Positions 43,264-51,636 of a stretch of DNA of 64,000 bases are shown here, in pieces. A program made the translations under genes and the position numbers. This stretch comes from Halopiger xanaduensis SH-6 (GTDB taxonomy: Archaea; Halobacteriota; Halobacteria; Halobacteriales; Natrialbaceae). The notes below the pieces were generated by a model, which saw nothing but the letters and a program-made list of their open reading frames with translations, did no database searches and was not told the DNA's origin. The first letter of the stretch is position 1, and each line of letters starts with the position of its first letter. The DNA lies in assembly GCF_000217715.1 (NCBI RefSeq), contig NC_015666.1, positions 2,430,270-2,494,269 on the forward strand, given 5' to 3'.

Positions 43264-43891
43264 GGACCACGCCGCCCGGTTCGACGAGATGGCCGGCGAG
43301 TACGACGAGTCCAAGTCCGACGAGTACCGCGCCTGCGCGAGCCTCGTGATCGAACACGCCGCCCCCGAGTCGACGGACGTCGTCCTCGACCTCGGCACCG
43401 GGACCGGCGCCATCGCGCTCCCGCTGGCCGAGGACGCGGAGCGGGTCGTCGGCCGGGACATCAGCGAGGGGATGATGGAGGAAGCCGAGCGGAAGGCCGA
43501 CGAGCAAGGTCTTGCGAACCTCGAGTTCGACTACGGCACCTTCCGCGAACCAGAGTACGACGGCGAGGTCGATATCGTCACCTCGAACTTCGCGATGCAC
43601 CACCTCTCGGACGACGAGAAGCGCGAGGCGATCGCGGTGATCGCCGACCTCGAGCCGCGCAAGTTCGTCCTCGGCGACGTCATGTTCTTCGGCGAGCCCG
43701 ATCCGGAGGAGCCGTTCTACTCGCCCGAGGTCGACGATCCGGCGACCGTCGGTGCCCTCGCGGACGCCTTTACGGATGCCGGCTTCTCGCTGACGGCCGT
43801 CGAGCGCGTCCACGACCAGGTCGGGGTGCTCGTCGCCGAGCGGACGGCGGCGGCCGAGGCGGGCGCTGCGCCCGACGAACGCGACGAATGA
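43247..43891 (+). CDS. Class I SAM-dependent methyltransferase in RNase P operon
   Basis: A 214-residue protein with motif I VVLDLGTGTGAIALPLA, strand 2 acidic VVGRDISEGMMEEA and motif IV-like DIVTSNFAMHHLSDDEK. This looks like a small-molecule or tRNA/protein methyltransferase; no insertion domain marks a substrate. It starts inside the end of rnp3 (17-base overlap) and ends in a four-base ATGA overlap with rnp2, so all three are translationally coupled. Position in an RNase P operon hints at RNA modification, but this is inference. Confidence 0.86.
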   Translation: MKKDLEDHAARFDEMAGEYDESKSDEYRACASLVIEHAAPESTDVVLDLGTGTGAIALPLAEDAERVVGRDISEGMMEEAERKADEQGLANLEFDYGTFREPEYDGEVDIVTSNFAMHHLSDDEKREAIAVIADLEPRKFVLGDVMFFGEPDPEEPFYSPEVDDPATVGALADAFTDAGFSLTAVERVHDQVGVLVAERTAAAEAGAAPDERDE

Positions 43892-44391
43892 AACACCTCC
43901 CCAAACACCTCCGGCCCCGGTGGCGCTACCTCGCGGTCGGCCTCGAGACGTGGCCGGACGCGTCGATCGACCGGCGGTCGTTCCAGCGGGAGGTGTGGTA
44001 CGCGGGCCAGAACCTGCTGGGCGATCCGGGGAGCGCGGACGCCGACCTGACCATCGTCCGATTCGACTTTGCGGACGGCGTCGGCGAGGCGATTATCAAA
44101 GTCCGGCGCGGCGAGACGGAACCGGCCCGCGCGGCGGTCGCCTGTATCGACGAGATAGACGGCGCTACCGTCGGAATTCGGATCCGAGGTATCAGTGGCA
44201 CGATCCGTGCCGCTGAAGAAAAGTATTTAGGTCGACGCGGGCAAGTTTCCGAGGAGAGAAACGTCGTGTTCGGGAACGAGGAGCGGGTCGCCGTCGTGCG
44301 AAACGGAAACGGACTCGCAGACGTGCGACTCGAGGAGTCGTTCGCGGGTGCGACAGACCTCGATTACGACTACGATTCAGATTTAGCGTGA
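43888..44391 (+). CDS. rnp2: RNase P protein component Pop5/Rpp14
   Basis: A 167-residue protein, LPKHLRPRWRYLAVGLETWPDASIDRRSFQREVWYAGQNLLGDPGSADADLTIVRFDFADGVGEAIIKVRRGETEPARAAVACIDEIDGATVGIRIRGISGTIRAAEEKYLGR, split here as separate segments: N-terminal RPRWRYLAVGL, central VRFDFADGVGEAIIKVRRG and C-terminal GISGTIRAAEEKYL, the Pop5 RRM-like fold. The C-terminal 50 residues are a longer acidic tail than in most homologues. The start overlaps the preceding stop by four bases; psmA starts five bases after its stop. Confidence 0.9.
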   Translation: MKHLPKHLRPRWRYLAVGLETWPDASIDRRSFQREVWYAGQNLLGDPGSADADLTIVRFDFADGVGEAIIKVRRGETEPARAAVACIDEIDGATVGIRIRGISGTIRAAEEKYLGRRGQVSEERNVVFGNEERVAVVRNGNGLADVRLEESFAGATDLDYDYDSDLA

Positions 44392-44395
44392 TACT

Positions 44396-45160
44396 ATGCA
44401 GGGACAAGCCCAACAGCAGGCGTACGACCGCGGCATCACGATCTTCTCACCGGACGGTCGACTCTACCAGGTCGAGTACGCCCGTGAGGCGGTCAAGCGA
44501 GGCACAGCAAGCATCGGCGTGCGGACCCAGGACGGCGTCGTACTCGCCGTCGACAAGCGGGTCCCGTCGCCGCTGCTCGAGGACTCGAGCGTCGAGAAGA
44601 TCCACAAGGCCGACGACCACATCGGCATCGCCAGCGCCGGCCACGTCGCCGACGCCCGCCAGCTGATCGACTTCGCGCGCCGGCAGACGCAAGTCAACCA
44701 GCTCCGGTACGGCGAGCCGATCGGCGTCGAGACGCTGACCAAGGAAGTCACCGACCACATCCAGCAGTACACCCAGGTCGGCGGCGCCCGTCCGTTCGGC
44801 GTCGCGCTGATCGTCGGCGGCATCGAGAACGGCGAGCCGCGCCTGTTCGAGACCGACCCGTCGGGAACCCCCTACGAGTGGAAGGCCCTGGCCGTCGGCG
44901 CCGACCGCAGCGACCTTCAGGACTACCTCGAGGAGAACTACGACGAGGAAGCCGACCTCGACGGCGGCATCCAGCTCGCGCTGGACGCCCTCGCGTCGGT
45001 CAACGACGGTTCTCTGCTGCCCAGCGAAGTCGGGCTGGCGACCGTCGACGTCGAGACGGAAGCGTTCAAGCAGTTCGAGCAGGACGAAATCGCAACCCAC
45101 CTCGAAGAGAACGACCTCCTCGGCAGCGAGGAGGAAGAAGAAGAAGAAACCGACGAGTAA
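44396..45160 (+). CDS. psmA: 20S proteasome alpha subunit
   Basis: Outer-ring subunit of the 20S proteasome that gates the chamber. The 254-residue protein begins MQGQAQQQAYDRGITIF, the archaeal alpha N-terminus that includes the YDR gate, followed by the alpha signature SPDGRLYQVEYAREAV, then GVVLAVDKRV and the HbYX-pocket region (KIHKADDHIGIASAGHVADARQL). The C-terminus is an unusually acidic run (LLGSEEEEEEETDE). It follows rnp2 by four bases. Haloarchaea usually have several alpha/beta paralogues; no beta subunit is in the window. Confidence 0.96.
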   Translation: MQGQAQQQAYDRGITIFSPDGRLYQVEYAREAVKRGTASIGVRTQDGVVLAVDKRVPSPLLEDSSVEKIHKADDHIGIASAGHVADARQLIDFARRQTQVNQLRYGEPIGVETLTKEVTDHIQQYTQVGGARPFGVALIVGGIENGEPRLFETDPSGTPYEWKALAVGADRSDLQDYLEENYDEEADLDGGIQLALDALASVNDGSLLPSEVGLATVDVETEAFKQFEQDEIATHLEENDLLGSEEEEEEETDE

Positions 45161-45440
45161 CGGACCGTCGGCGTAATCGAGTCTCGAGTCTCGAGTCCGG
45201 TGGGGTATTTCGGTTCGGATCCCCACCGATTCGACCGCGACGCGACCCCGCTTTTGCGACCGAGTCGCCGTTGGACCCGACACGGACCGCGTTCGATCCG
45301 AAACGGTGCGTCCGGTCGGCGACGTCCGGCCGCGCTCGCGCCCGATAATCCGAAGGATCGCGAACCCGTTCAGCTACCGGTATCCGGCACGACGAACCGT
45401 CAGGAAAAGCTCTTTTAGTCGGCCGGCGGTACGTTCTGGT

Positions 45441-46166
45441 ATGATATCACTCGACGAGGCGGTGACGGCGCGACTCGAGTCCCACGGGGCGCGCTTCGAA
45501 GTCCTCGTAGATCCGGACGCGGCGCTGGCGATCAAACGCGGCGAGTTCGACGGGGAACTCGAGGACGTCATCGCCGCGGAGGACGTCTTCGAGGACGCCT
45601 CGCGGGGCGACCGACCGGCCGAGAGCGACCTCGAGAAGGTCTTCGATACGACCGATCCCCTCGAGATCATCCCCAAGGTGATCAAAGAGGGAGAAATTCA
45701 GATCACGGCCGACCAGCGCCGCGAGATGCAGGAGCAAAAGCGCAGGCAACTGATCGACACGATCACGCGCAACGCGGTCAACCCGCAGATGGACAACGCG
45801 CCCCATCCGCCCGAACGCATCGAGAACGCGCTCGAGGAGGCCGGCTTTACGGTCGATCCGATGGAGCCGGTCGAGAGCCAGGTTGACGACGCCCTCGATG
45901 CGTTGCGGCCGGTCATCCCGATCCGGTTCGAGGAGGTGACGGTGGCCGTACAGATTCCCGCCGAGCACGCAGGTAGCGCGCAAGCCAAGATCCGGCAGTT
46001 CGGCGAACTCGAGCGCGAGGAGTGGCAGTCCGACGGCTCGTGGATCGGCGTGCTCACGTTCCCCGCGGGGCTGCAAAACGAGTTCTACGACGTCGTCAAC
46101 GAACACACCAGCGGCGAAGCGGAGACGGAGATCATCAAGGACAAGGACGACATCAAGACGCGGTAG
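45441..46166 (+). CDS. SBDS-family ribosome maturation protein
   Basis: A 241-residue archaeal SBDS protein: MISLDEAVTARLESHGARFEVLVDPDAALAIKRGE (FYSH domain start), EDVFEDASRGDRPAESDLEKVFDTTDP, KEGEIQITADQRREMQEQKRRQLIDTITRNAVNPQ (linker helix domain) and RFEEVTVAVQIPAEHAGSAQAKI (third domain), given as separate pieces. SBDS helps release eIF6 from 60S subunits. CTTTTAGTC about 29 bases before the ATG at 45441 suggests a leaderless transcript of its own, separate from psmA (gap of 280 bases). Confidence 0.93.
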   Translation: MISLDEAVTARLESHGARFEVLVDPDAALAIKRGEFDGELEDVIAAEDVFEDASRGDRPAESDLEKVFDTTDPLEIIPKVIKEGEIQITADQRREMQEQKRRQLIDTITRNAVNPQMDNAPHPPERIENALEEAGFTVDPMEPVESQVDDALDALRPVIPIRFEEVTVAVQIPAEHAGSAQAKIRQFGELEREEWQSDGSWIGVLTFPAGLQNEFYDVVNEHTSGEAETEIIKDKDDIKTR

Positions 46167-46247
46167 GGCGTCGCGGGGCGGAAGCAGCCGTCCCGAATTT
46201 CGAACAAGACTGCTTCTTTCAACTCGGTACAGATCTGCGACGGCCCG

Positions 46248-46574
46248 TTATCCGCGGTGGAATCCGATCAGAAAGCCGCTCGCGAATCCGGCACCGATCG
46301 TCACCGCCGAGAGCACCGACTCGAGCCACGGCGTCGCCGCCCCGTCGACCCGTTCGCCGGTGCCGACGAGCCCGGCCGAGAGCCGCTCGTAGTCGACGAT
46401 AACGATCCCCTGGGACTCGAGGTAGCGAAAGGCCATCAACTGAATCCCGACCACGATGGCGAGGACCTTCGCGACCCGTTTTGTCCCGAACCCGACCAGC
46501 GCACCGATCGCCAGCCCGCCGCCGAACTCGAGGGCGAGCGTTACGGGATCGACGTCGATCATCGGAACGACCAT
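46248..46574 (-). CDS. FUN14-family small membrane protein
   Basis: A 108-residue protein with hydrophobic segments LALEFGGGLAIGALVGF, VLAIVVGIQLMAFRYL and a C-terminal VTIGAGFASGFLIGFHRG, typical of the FUN14 family (three helices, Gly-rich). The start is ATG at 46572-46574 (MVVP...) or ATG at 46562; an AT-rich box about 28 bases before the second slightly favours the shorter form. Function in archaea unknown. It converges on SBDS with about 80 bases between stops. Confidence 0.8.
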   Translation of the reverse strand: MVVPMIDVDPVTLALEFGGGLAIGALVGFGTKRVAKVLAIVVGIQLMAFRYLESQGIVIVDYERLSAGLVGTGERVDGAATPWLESVLSAVTIGAGFASGFLIGFHRG

Positions 46575-46969
46575 TCGAGTCGGCGGTAATGACTGTTGTG
46601 ATCGCTGGACGGTTCGTCGGTTCCGGGTTTCTATCCGGCCGTTTCTGCACGTTATTCAGCCGATTTCGGCCGCGAAGGGATCGCCCGACGGCGGCGGGCG
46701 CGGGATTCAAGGCGGTCGGATGCGTACGTGCATCTATGTCACTCGTACGGTCAACGGAGGTGTTCGGTCGGCATCGTTAGCGTGTCGAGGATCCCGCGGC
46801 ATCGGTTCCGGCGTCGACTGTCCGCGGCCCTCGAACAGCCGTGCAGTCGGCCCACGATGGAAGACGACGAAGCGCCGCCGCTCGTCTCGAGTCGCGTCTC
46901 ACCCTCGAGCGTCTCGAGCGAGCGACGCGACGATCACCACCCGACTCACGCACGCACACATCCACTCGC
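46575..46969. other. Intergenic region before hflX
   Basis: 395 bases between the divergent FUN14 and hflX genes. No protein or RNA gene is supported; reading frames here lack codon bias or a coherent protein. It presumably carries promoters in both directions. The last 40 bases before hflX are C/A-rich with short CACGCACGCAC repeats, and I see no obvious TATA box for hflX. Confidence 0.45.
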
Positions 46970-48271
46970 ATGAACGCGATCATCGCCAAGCGCGTCGACT
47001 CCGGAACGCCAGATACGACCGAGATCCGCGACCTCGCGACGGCGGCCGGCTACACGGTCGTCGGTGAGATCACCCAATCCCGGAAAGCCGATCCGGCCCT
47101 CCAGCTCGGCGAGGGGAAGGCCGAGGAACTCGCCGAGGTCGCCGAGCGAACCGAGGCGACGACCGTCATCTTCGACAACCGGCTCGGCCCCTACCAGACC
47201 TACAACCTCGGACAACTGCTGCCCGAGGGGGTCGAGGTCATCGATCGATTCACCCTTATCCTCGAGATCTTCGGTCAGCGCGCCCAGACCCGGAAGGCGC
47301 AACTCCAGGTCGAACTGGCCGAACTCCGCTACGAACTGCCCCGCGCCGAAGCGAAGACCAGCCTCGCCAAGCGCGACGAGCACCCCGGCTTCATGGGGCT
47401 GGGCGAGTACGACGAGAGCCGCGAGCAGGACATCAAGGACCAGATCAGCCGGATCAAGGACGAACTCGAGCGGATCGAGCAGACCGAGGAGCAGCGCCGG
47501 GAACGGCGCCGGGATTCGGGCTTCGATCTGGTCGCGCTCGCGGGCTACACGAACGCCGGTAAGTCGACGCTGCTGCGGCGACTCGCGGCCGACCTCGACG
47601 TCGACGAGAACGAGGGGCTCCACCGTGATCTCGACGCGACGGCCGAGTCCCAAGACAAGCTGTTCACGACGCTGGGAACGACGACCCGCCGCGCGGACAT
47701 CGAACCCCGCGACGTGCTCGTGACCGACACGGTCGGGTTCATCAGCGACCTGCCCCACTGGCTCGTCGAGTCGTTCAAGTCGACGCTCGACTGGGTCTAC
47801 CGCGCGGATCTGGTCTTGCTCGTCGTCGATGTCAGCGAAGATATCGACGAGATCCACGAGAAGCTCGTCACCTGTCACGACACCCTCTACGAGCGCAACG
47901 AGGCGCCGATCGTAACGGTACTGAACAAGATCGACACGGTCGACGACGACGAACTCGCCGAGAAGCGGCGGGCGCTCTCCTCGCTCGCGCCGAATCCGGT
48001 CACGGTCAGCGCCCGCGAGGGCACGAACGTCGAGGCGCTGCTCGATCGGATCGATTCGGAATTGCCCGACTGGGAGGAAGAACGGCTGATGCTGCCGATG
48101 ACCGACGATACGATGAGTCTGGTCTCGTGGATCCACGACAACGCGCACGTCGACGACGTCACCTACGGCGATCAGGACGTCATCGTCTCCTTCGAGGCGC
48201 GCCCTGCAGTGATCTCGCAGGCGCGCTCGCGCGCGAGCGAGTTGCGGACGACGGCGGCCGAGTCGGCCTAA
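46970..48271 (+). CDS. hflX: HflX-like ribosome-binding GTPase
   Basis: A 433-residue GTPase: N-terminal HflX domain (IIAKRVDSGTPDTTEIRDLATAAGYTVVGE; ALQLGEGKAEEL; IDRFTLILEIFGQRAQTRKAQLQVELAEL), then the G domain: G1 GYTNAGKST (192-200), G3 DTVGFISDLP, G4 NKID, and G5-like VSAREG. HflX rescues or splits stalled ribosomes under stress in bacteria; archaeal homologues bind 50S subunits. It starts at the ATG at 46970. The linker helix segment (RIKDELERIEQTEEQRRER) is charged and typical. Confidence 0.94.
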   Translation: MNAIIAKRVDSGTPDTTEIRDLATAAGYTVVGEITQSRKADPALQLGEGKAEELAEVAERTEATTVIFDNRLGPYQTYNLGQLLPEGVEVIDRFTLILEIFGQRAQTRKAQLQVELAELRYELPRAEAKTSLAKRDEHPGFMGLGEYDESREQDIKDQISRIKDELERIEQTEEQRRERRRDSGFDLVALAGYTNAGKSTLLRRLAADLDVDENEGLHRDLDATAESQDKLFTTLGTTTRRADIEPRDVLVTDTVGFISDLPHWLVESFKSTLDWVYRADLVLLVVDVSEDIDEIHEKLVTCHDTLYERNEAPIVTVLNKIDTVDDDELAEKRRALSSLAPNPVTVSAREGTNVEALLDRIDSELPDWEEERLMLPMTDDTMSLVSWIHDNAHVDDVTYGDQDVIVSFEARPAVISQARSRASELRTTAAESA

Positions 48272-48322
48272 TCCCCGTCGCAATCCCTATCCTATAAATT
48301 GCTGACTCGAGTCCCGTAGGAT

Positions 48323-49480
48323 ATGGAACGTGTTGCAATCATCGGCTCGTCCATGACCCAGTTCGGGCAGCGGGACGCCTGGGTCCTGGACCTCCTCTCG
48401 GAGGCCGGACTCGAGTGTCTCGAGGACGCAGGGGTCGACGCGTCGGACGTCGAGCACCTGTACGTCTCGAACATGGCCAGCGGCGAGTTCGAGGGGCAGA
48501 CGGGCGTAATGAACGCGCTCGCACAGGACATCGACGCGGTACCGGCCTACACTCAGCGCGTCGACCAGACCAGCTCCAGCGGCGGCGCGGGAATCTACGC
48601 CGCCTGGCAGTCCGTCGCCAGCGGGGCCAGCGACATGACGATGCTCGTCGGCGGCGAGAAGATGACCCACAAGACAACCGGCGAGGCGACCGACGTCATC
48701 GCGTCGCTGACCCACCCCGCCGAGTACAAACACGGCGTGACGCTGCCCTCGTTCGCGGGCCTGACCGCGCGCCACTACTTGGAGCGGTTCGACGCACCCC
48801 GCGAGAGCTTAGCGAAGGTCGCCGTCAAGAACCACAAGAACGGCGTCGACAACCCGAAGGCGCAGTTCCGGAAGGAAGTGGACCTCGAGACGGTCCTCGA
48901 GTCGCCGATCGTGGCCGACCCGCTGCGGCTGTACGACTTCTGTCCGATCACGGACGGCTCGGCGGCGCTGATGCTCTGTCCCGAGTCAGTCGCCGAGGAG
49001 TACACGGACGAGTACGTCGTCATCTCGGGGATCGACGGCGCGACGGACACGCACGTCGTCCACGAACGCGAGGATCCCACCGTGATGCGCGGCGTCGTCG
49101 AGAGCGGGGAGGGCGCCTACGAGATGAGCGGGCGCGACCCCGACGACATCGACGTCGCGGAACTCCACGACATGTTCACCATCCTCGAGTTCCTCCAGAT
49201 GGAGGGGCTGGGCTTCGCCGAGCAGGGCGAGGCCTGGAAACTCGTCGAGGAGGGATACACCGAGCGCGACACCGGCGAACTGCCGATCAACACCTCCGGC
49301 GGGCTCAAATCCAAGGGTCACCCGCTGGGCGCCAGCGGCGTCGCGCAGGCCGTCGAGATCTACGAGCAACTGATGGGCGAAGCCGGTCCGCGACAGGTCG
49401 ACGCCGACGTCGGCCTGACCTGCAACGTCGGCGGCTTCGGCAACTGCGTCATCACGACCATCATGGAGGCGGCACAATGA
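48323..49480 (+). CDS. Haloarchaeal-type thiolase, catalytic subunit (Ser in place of active Cys)
   Basis: A 385-residue thiolase-like enzyme with two alpha-beta-alpha halves. At the canonical nucleophile site (usually CASG) it reads SSSGG (S84-S86, G87), so the active Cys is replaced by Ser; the His motif GHPLGASG and the C-terminal CNVGGFGNC are present. Haloarchaeal beta-ketothiolases with a Ser nucleophile are known from PHBV-producing species, so it need not be inactive. Two-carbon chain condensation or cleavage of acyl-CoA is the likely reaction. The downstream gene overlaps by four bases (ATGA) and encodes the OB-fold partner. Confidence 0.85.
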   Translation: MERVAIIGSSMTQFGQRDAWVLDLLSEAGLECLEDAGVDASDVEHLYVSNMASGEFEGQTGVMNALAQDIDAVPAYTQRVDQTSSSGGAGIYAAWQSVASGASDMTMLVGGEKMTHKTTGEATDVIASLTHPAEYKHGVTLPSFAGLTARHYLERFDAPRESLAKVAVKNHKNGVDNPKAQFRKEVDLETVLESPIVADPLRLYDFCPITDGSAALMLCPESVAEEYTDEYVVISGIDGATDTHVVHEREDPTVMRGVVESGEGAYEMSGRDPDDIDVAELHDMFTILEFLQMEGLGFAEQGEAWKLVEEGYTERDTGELPINTSGGLKSKGHPLGASGVAQAVEIYEQLMGEAGPRQVDADVGLTCNVGGFGNCVITTIMEAAQ

Positions 49481-49839
49481 CGATGGAAGCCACCAAGTAC
49501 GAGGACGGTTCGATCAGCTACCCCGGCCACCCCCGCGGTCCGGACGGCGCGGAGCCGGCGGAAACGATCGACCTCAGCGAGTACACGGCCGAGGTCGTCA
49601 CCTGGACTACTTCGACGGCCACCCCGCCCGGCGTCCGCGAGCCGAACCACCTCGCGATCGTCGAATTCGATGTCGACGGGGAGTCCGTGCGCGCGATCGG
49701 CCAGCTCACGACCGGCGACGTCGAGACCGGCGACGAAGTCCGGCCGGTCCACGTCGACGAACTCCGCGAGCCCGGCGCCGGGATCCGCGAACCCGAGAGC
49801 CAGGACTGGGACGGCTACCGGTTCGAGCCCGTCGAATAA
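49477..49839 (+). CDS. OB-fold partner protein of the thiolase
   Basis: A 120-residue protein with a small beta-barrel pattern: PEPAETIDLSEYTAEVVTWTTSTATPPGVREPNHLAIVEFDVDGESVRAIGQLTTGDVETGDEVRPVHVDEL, given in segments: core strands AIVEFDVDGESVRAIGQL and DVETGDEVRPVHV form an OB-fold like DUF35 proteins, but the four-Cys ribbon found in many DUF35 members is absent. The start overlaps the thiolase stop by four bases. In related archaeal complexes such OB-fold proteins bind the thiolase and accept or shield CoA; the partnership here is inferred from coupling. Confidence 0.8.
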   Translation: MTMEATKYEDGSISYPGHPRGPDGAEPAETIDLSEYTAEVVTWTTSTATPPGVREPNHLAIVEFDVDGESVRAIGQLTTGDVETGDEVRPVHVDELREPGAGIREPESQDWDGYRFEPVE

Positions 49840-49876
49840 AGCGGGCTCGAGAGCCCGCGGCCCGCGGCGGCCGTCG

Positions 49877-50140
49877 TCACTTTCGGAACGCGTCCCTGAG
49901 CGCGTAGGTGAGCCGCTGGAGCAGCGATTGCGACGACGCTCCCGAGGACGTCCGTCGTCGCTCTGAGGGCGTTGCTTCCGATTCACGGTCCCGCTGCGGT
50001 TCAGACCCCGCTTGCTCGACAGCAGACGCCGACGATGACGTGTCGCAGTACGGACACGCATCGTTCTCGTCGGCGTAGTACGGCAAACCGCAGTCGCCGC
50101 AGGTCGTTCGCGCTCGCTGGGTGGCTGGTTCGGTACTCAT
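49877..50140 (-). CDS. Small zinc-ribbon protein with acidic/Ser-rich tail
   Basis: An 87-residue protein with an N-terminal four-Cys zinc ribbon, TTCGDCGLPYYADENDACPYCD, then a Ser/Ala/Glu-rich disordered part (SSSASAVEQAGSEPQRDRES) and a basic C-terminal helix (SLLQRLTYALRDAFRK). The ATG at 50138-50140 is preferred to an in-frame ATG 17 codons earlier. It converges on the OB-fold gene with 37 bases between. Small zinc-finger proteins of this layout occur across haloarchaea; function unknown. Confidence 0.7.
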   Translation of the reverse strand: MSTEPATQRARTTCGDCGLPYYADENDACPYCDTSSSASAVEQAGSEPQRDRESEATPSERRRTSSGASSQSLLQRLTYALRDAFRK

Positions 50141-50327
50141 TGGTCCACCGAAACGTGTGTATTGATCACTATTAGCATTCCGACCGTACACGCGTCGGCG
50201 CGAACTGTAATTGCCTGTTGTAGATTCGGCGCGCTCGAGTCCGCACTGGTCCCGACGATAAACACGGGACTACTCACTCGGTTCTCGAGGAAGATTCGTC
50301 GGCACGTATCGCGGGACGTGAGCGACG

Positions 50328-50627
50328 CTAGTCCCGTCGGTCGGCGAAGTGCGTCTCGCAGAGCACGTGGTAGACGGCCCCGTCCGAACGGACGTCGTCG
50401 CGGGGCGTTTTCTTCACGATCGTGATGCCGTAGTCCGCTTCCCCGTCGCAGTCGATGCAGGTGCCGCGCTCGCCGGTGAGGCCTTCGGTTTTGCTCCCCT
50501 GATTTCGGATCTCGGCGCAGTCGCGACAGAGCCACCAGTTGTCTTCCGGATCCGAGAGTTCGAATATCCGGTGGGCCATCTTGTGTTGACTGAACTGCAC
50601 CGGCTGTCCGCAGAAGAGACACTCCAT
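50328..50627 (-). CDS. Haloarchaeal zinc-binding protein with three CxxC and one CxxH motifs
   Basis: A 99-residue protein: MECLFCGQ (C3/C6), WLCRDCAE, GTCIDCDG and LCETHFAD, giving enough Cys/His for two zinc sites. Between them lie KMAHRIFELSDPEDNWW and EADYGITIVKKTP. The pattern resembles haloarchaeal zinc-finger proteins of unknown role. The minus-strand upstream region (50628-50745) is short; it may share a promoter with the 51.5 kb gene or have its own. No enzyme motif visible. Confidence 0.75.
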   Translation of the reverse strand: MECLFCGQPVQFSQHKMAHRIFELSDPEDNWWLCRDCAEIRNQGSKTEGLTGERGTCIDCDGEADYGITIVKKTPRDDVRSDGAVYHVLCETHFADRRD

Positions 50628-50743
50628 GGGCGATGGGATAGGTAACAGCAGGATAAGCGTTCGACGCGGCTATGCGCGGGATTCGAATCGGGGCGGATAG
50701 CAGCGGTGCCGAGCGTTCGGAACGGTCGAACCCGGAACGGGGA

Positions 50744-51556
50744 TCACGTCTCCCCGTCGTCGCCACCGTCTTCGTCGTCCTCGTTCCCCTCGTCGGGCGT
50801 CGAATCGGAACCGCGTTCGTTCACGGTGCCGTTTTCGTCGTCCGCATCAGCGTCGGCCTCGTCGTCCGCCGCGTACTGGTCCTTGAGCGTCTCGAGTTCG
50901 GCGTCGACGTCGATATTCGAGTTCGAGTTCGATTCGGACTCCTCGTCTGCAGCCGCGCCCTCGCTCTCGTCTTGGTCCGTCTCGGCTCCGTCGGGCGCAC
51001 CCTCTTCGATGTCGATCTGGACCGCCGACGAGTCCGAATCCGAACCCGGCTCCGTCGACGTGCCGTCGCTCGTCGCCTCGCGAAGCCGGGCGTCGACCTC
51101 GTCGCGGAGTTCGCGCGCGTCGGTCAACAGGGACCGGGCTTCGTCGTCGGCCGGCAGCGTCCCCTCCGACGCCGCGCGCTGGAGTTCGGCGAGCGCGGTA
51201 TCGAGCCGCTCGAGGGTCGTCTTCCGGAGTCGGTCCGCGCGCTCGCTTCCCGCCGTCGCCGCGTCGGACGTCCGGTCGCGAACGTCTCGTTCCGTTCTGA
51301 CGAGTTTGAGCCCGCGCTGGAACGCCTTAAGAGCGCGAATGCTCGATTCGAGGGCGGCGAGGGCGGCGGGGACCGCGACCTCGTCGGCGAAGGCGAGCAG
51401 TTCCCGCGGCGTCGGCGGACGGAGCGGCGGTCGCCATCCGCGGCGCCCTCGACCCCCCGTTCTTCGGTCCGACCGGTCGAGTTCCTGCCGGAGGTCCTCG
51501 AGGGTCCGCGTCAGTTCGCGGATAGCGTCCGCGAGGTCGTCGTCCTGATCGGCCAT
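50744..51556 (-). CDS. Acidic coiled haloarchaeal protein, unknown function
   Basis: A 270-residue protein. Residues 1-30 and 55-165 are predicted helical (LADAIRELTRTLEDLRQELDR; ESSIRALKAFQRGLKLVRTERDVRDRTSDAATAG; LERLDTALAELQRAASEGTL). Between them is a Gly/Arg/Pro-rich stretch (RTGGRGRRGWRPPLRPPTP), and the last 100 residues are an extremely acidic, disordered tail. The layout suggests a scaffold or regulatory protein. Family not recognised; I recall an uncharacterised haloarchaeal DUF of similar shape but cannot verify it. Divergent from the next gene. Confidence 0.65.
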   Translation of the reverse strand: MADQDDDLADAIRELTRTLEDLRQELDRSDRRTGGRGRRGWRPPLRPPTPRELLAFADEVAVPAALAALESSIRALKAFQRGLKLVRTERDVRDRTSDAATAGSERADRLRKTTLERLDTALAELQRAASEGTLPADDEARSLLTDARELRDEVDARLREATSDGTSTEPGSDSDSSAVQIDIEEGAPDGAETDQDESEGAAADEESESNSNSNIDVDAELETLKDQYAADDEADADADDENGTVNERGSDSTPDEGNEDDEDGGDDGET

Positions 51557-51636
51557 AGGCGGACTACGACGGCCGGGATGAAAAGTCGGCCGATTGTCAA
51601 TCGATGATATTACGCAGCCCGGACGTTTTTGAAACG

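Noticed and set aside
44216-44232. A TATA-like TATTTA inside rnp2 as an internal psmA promoter
   Set aside because: It lies more than 160 bases before psmA and within coding sequence; without transcript data an internal promoter cannot be supported.
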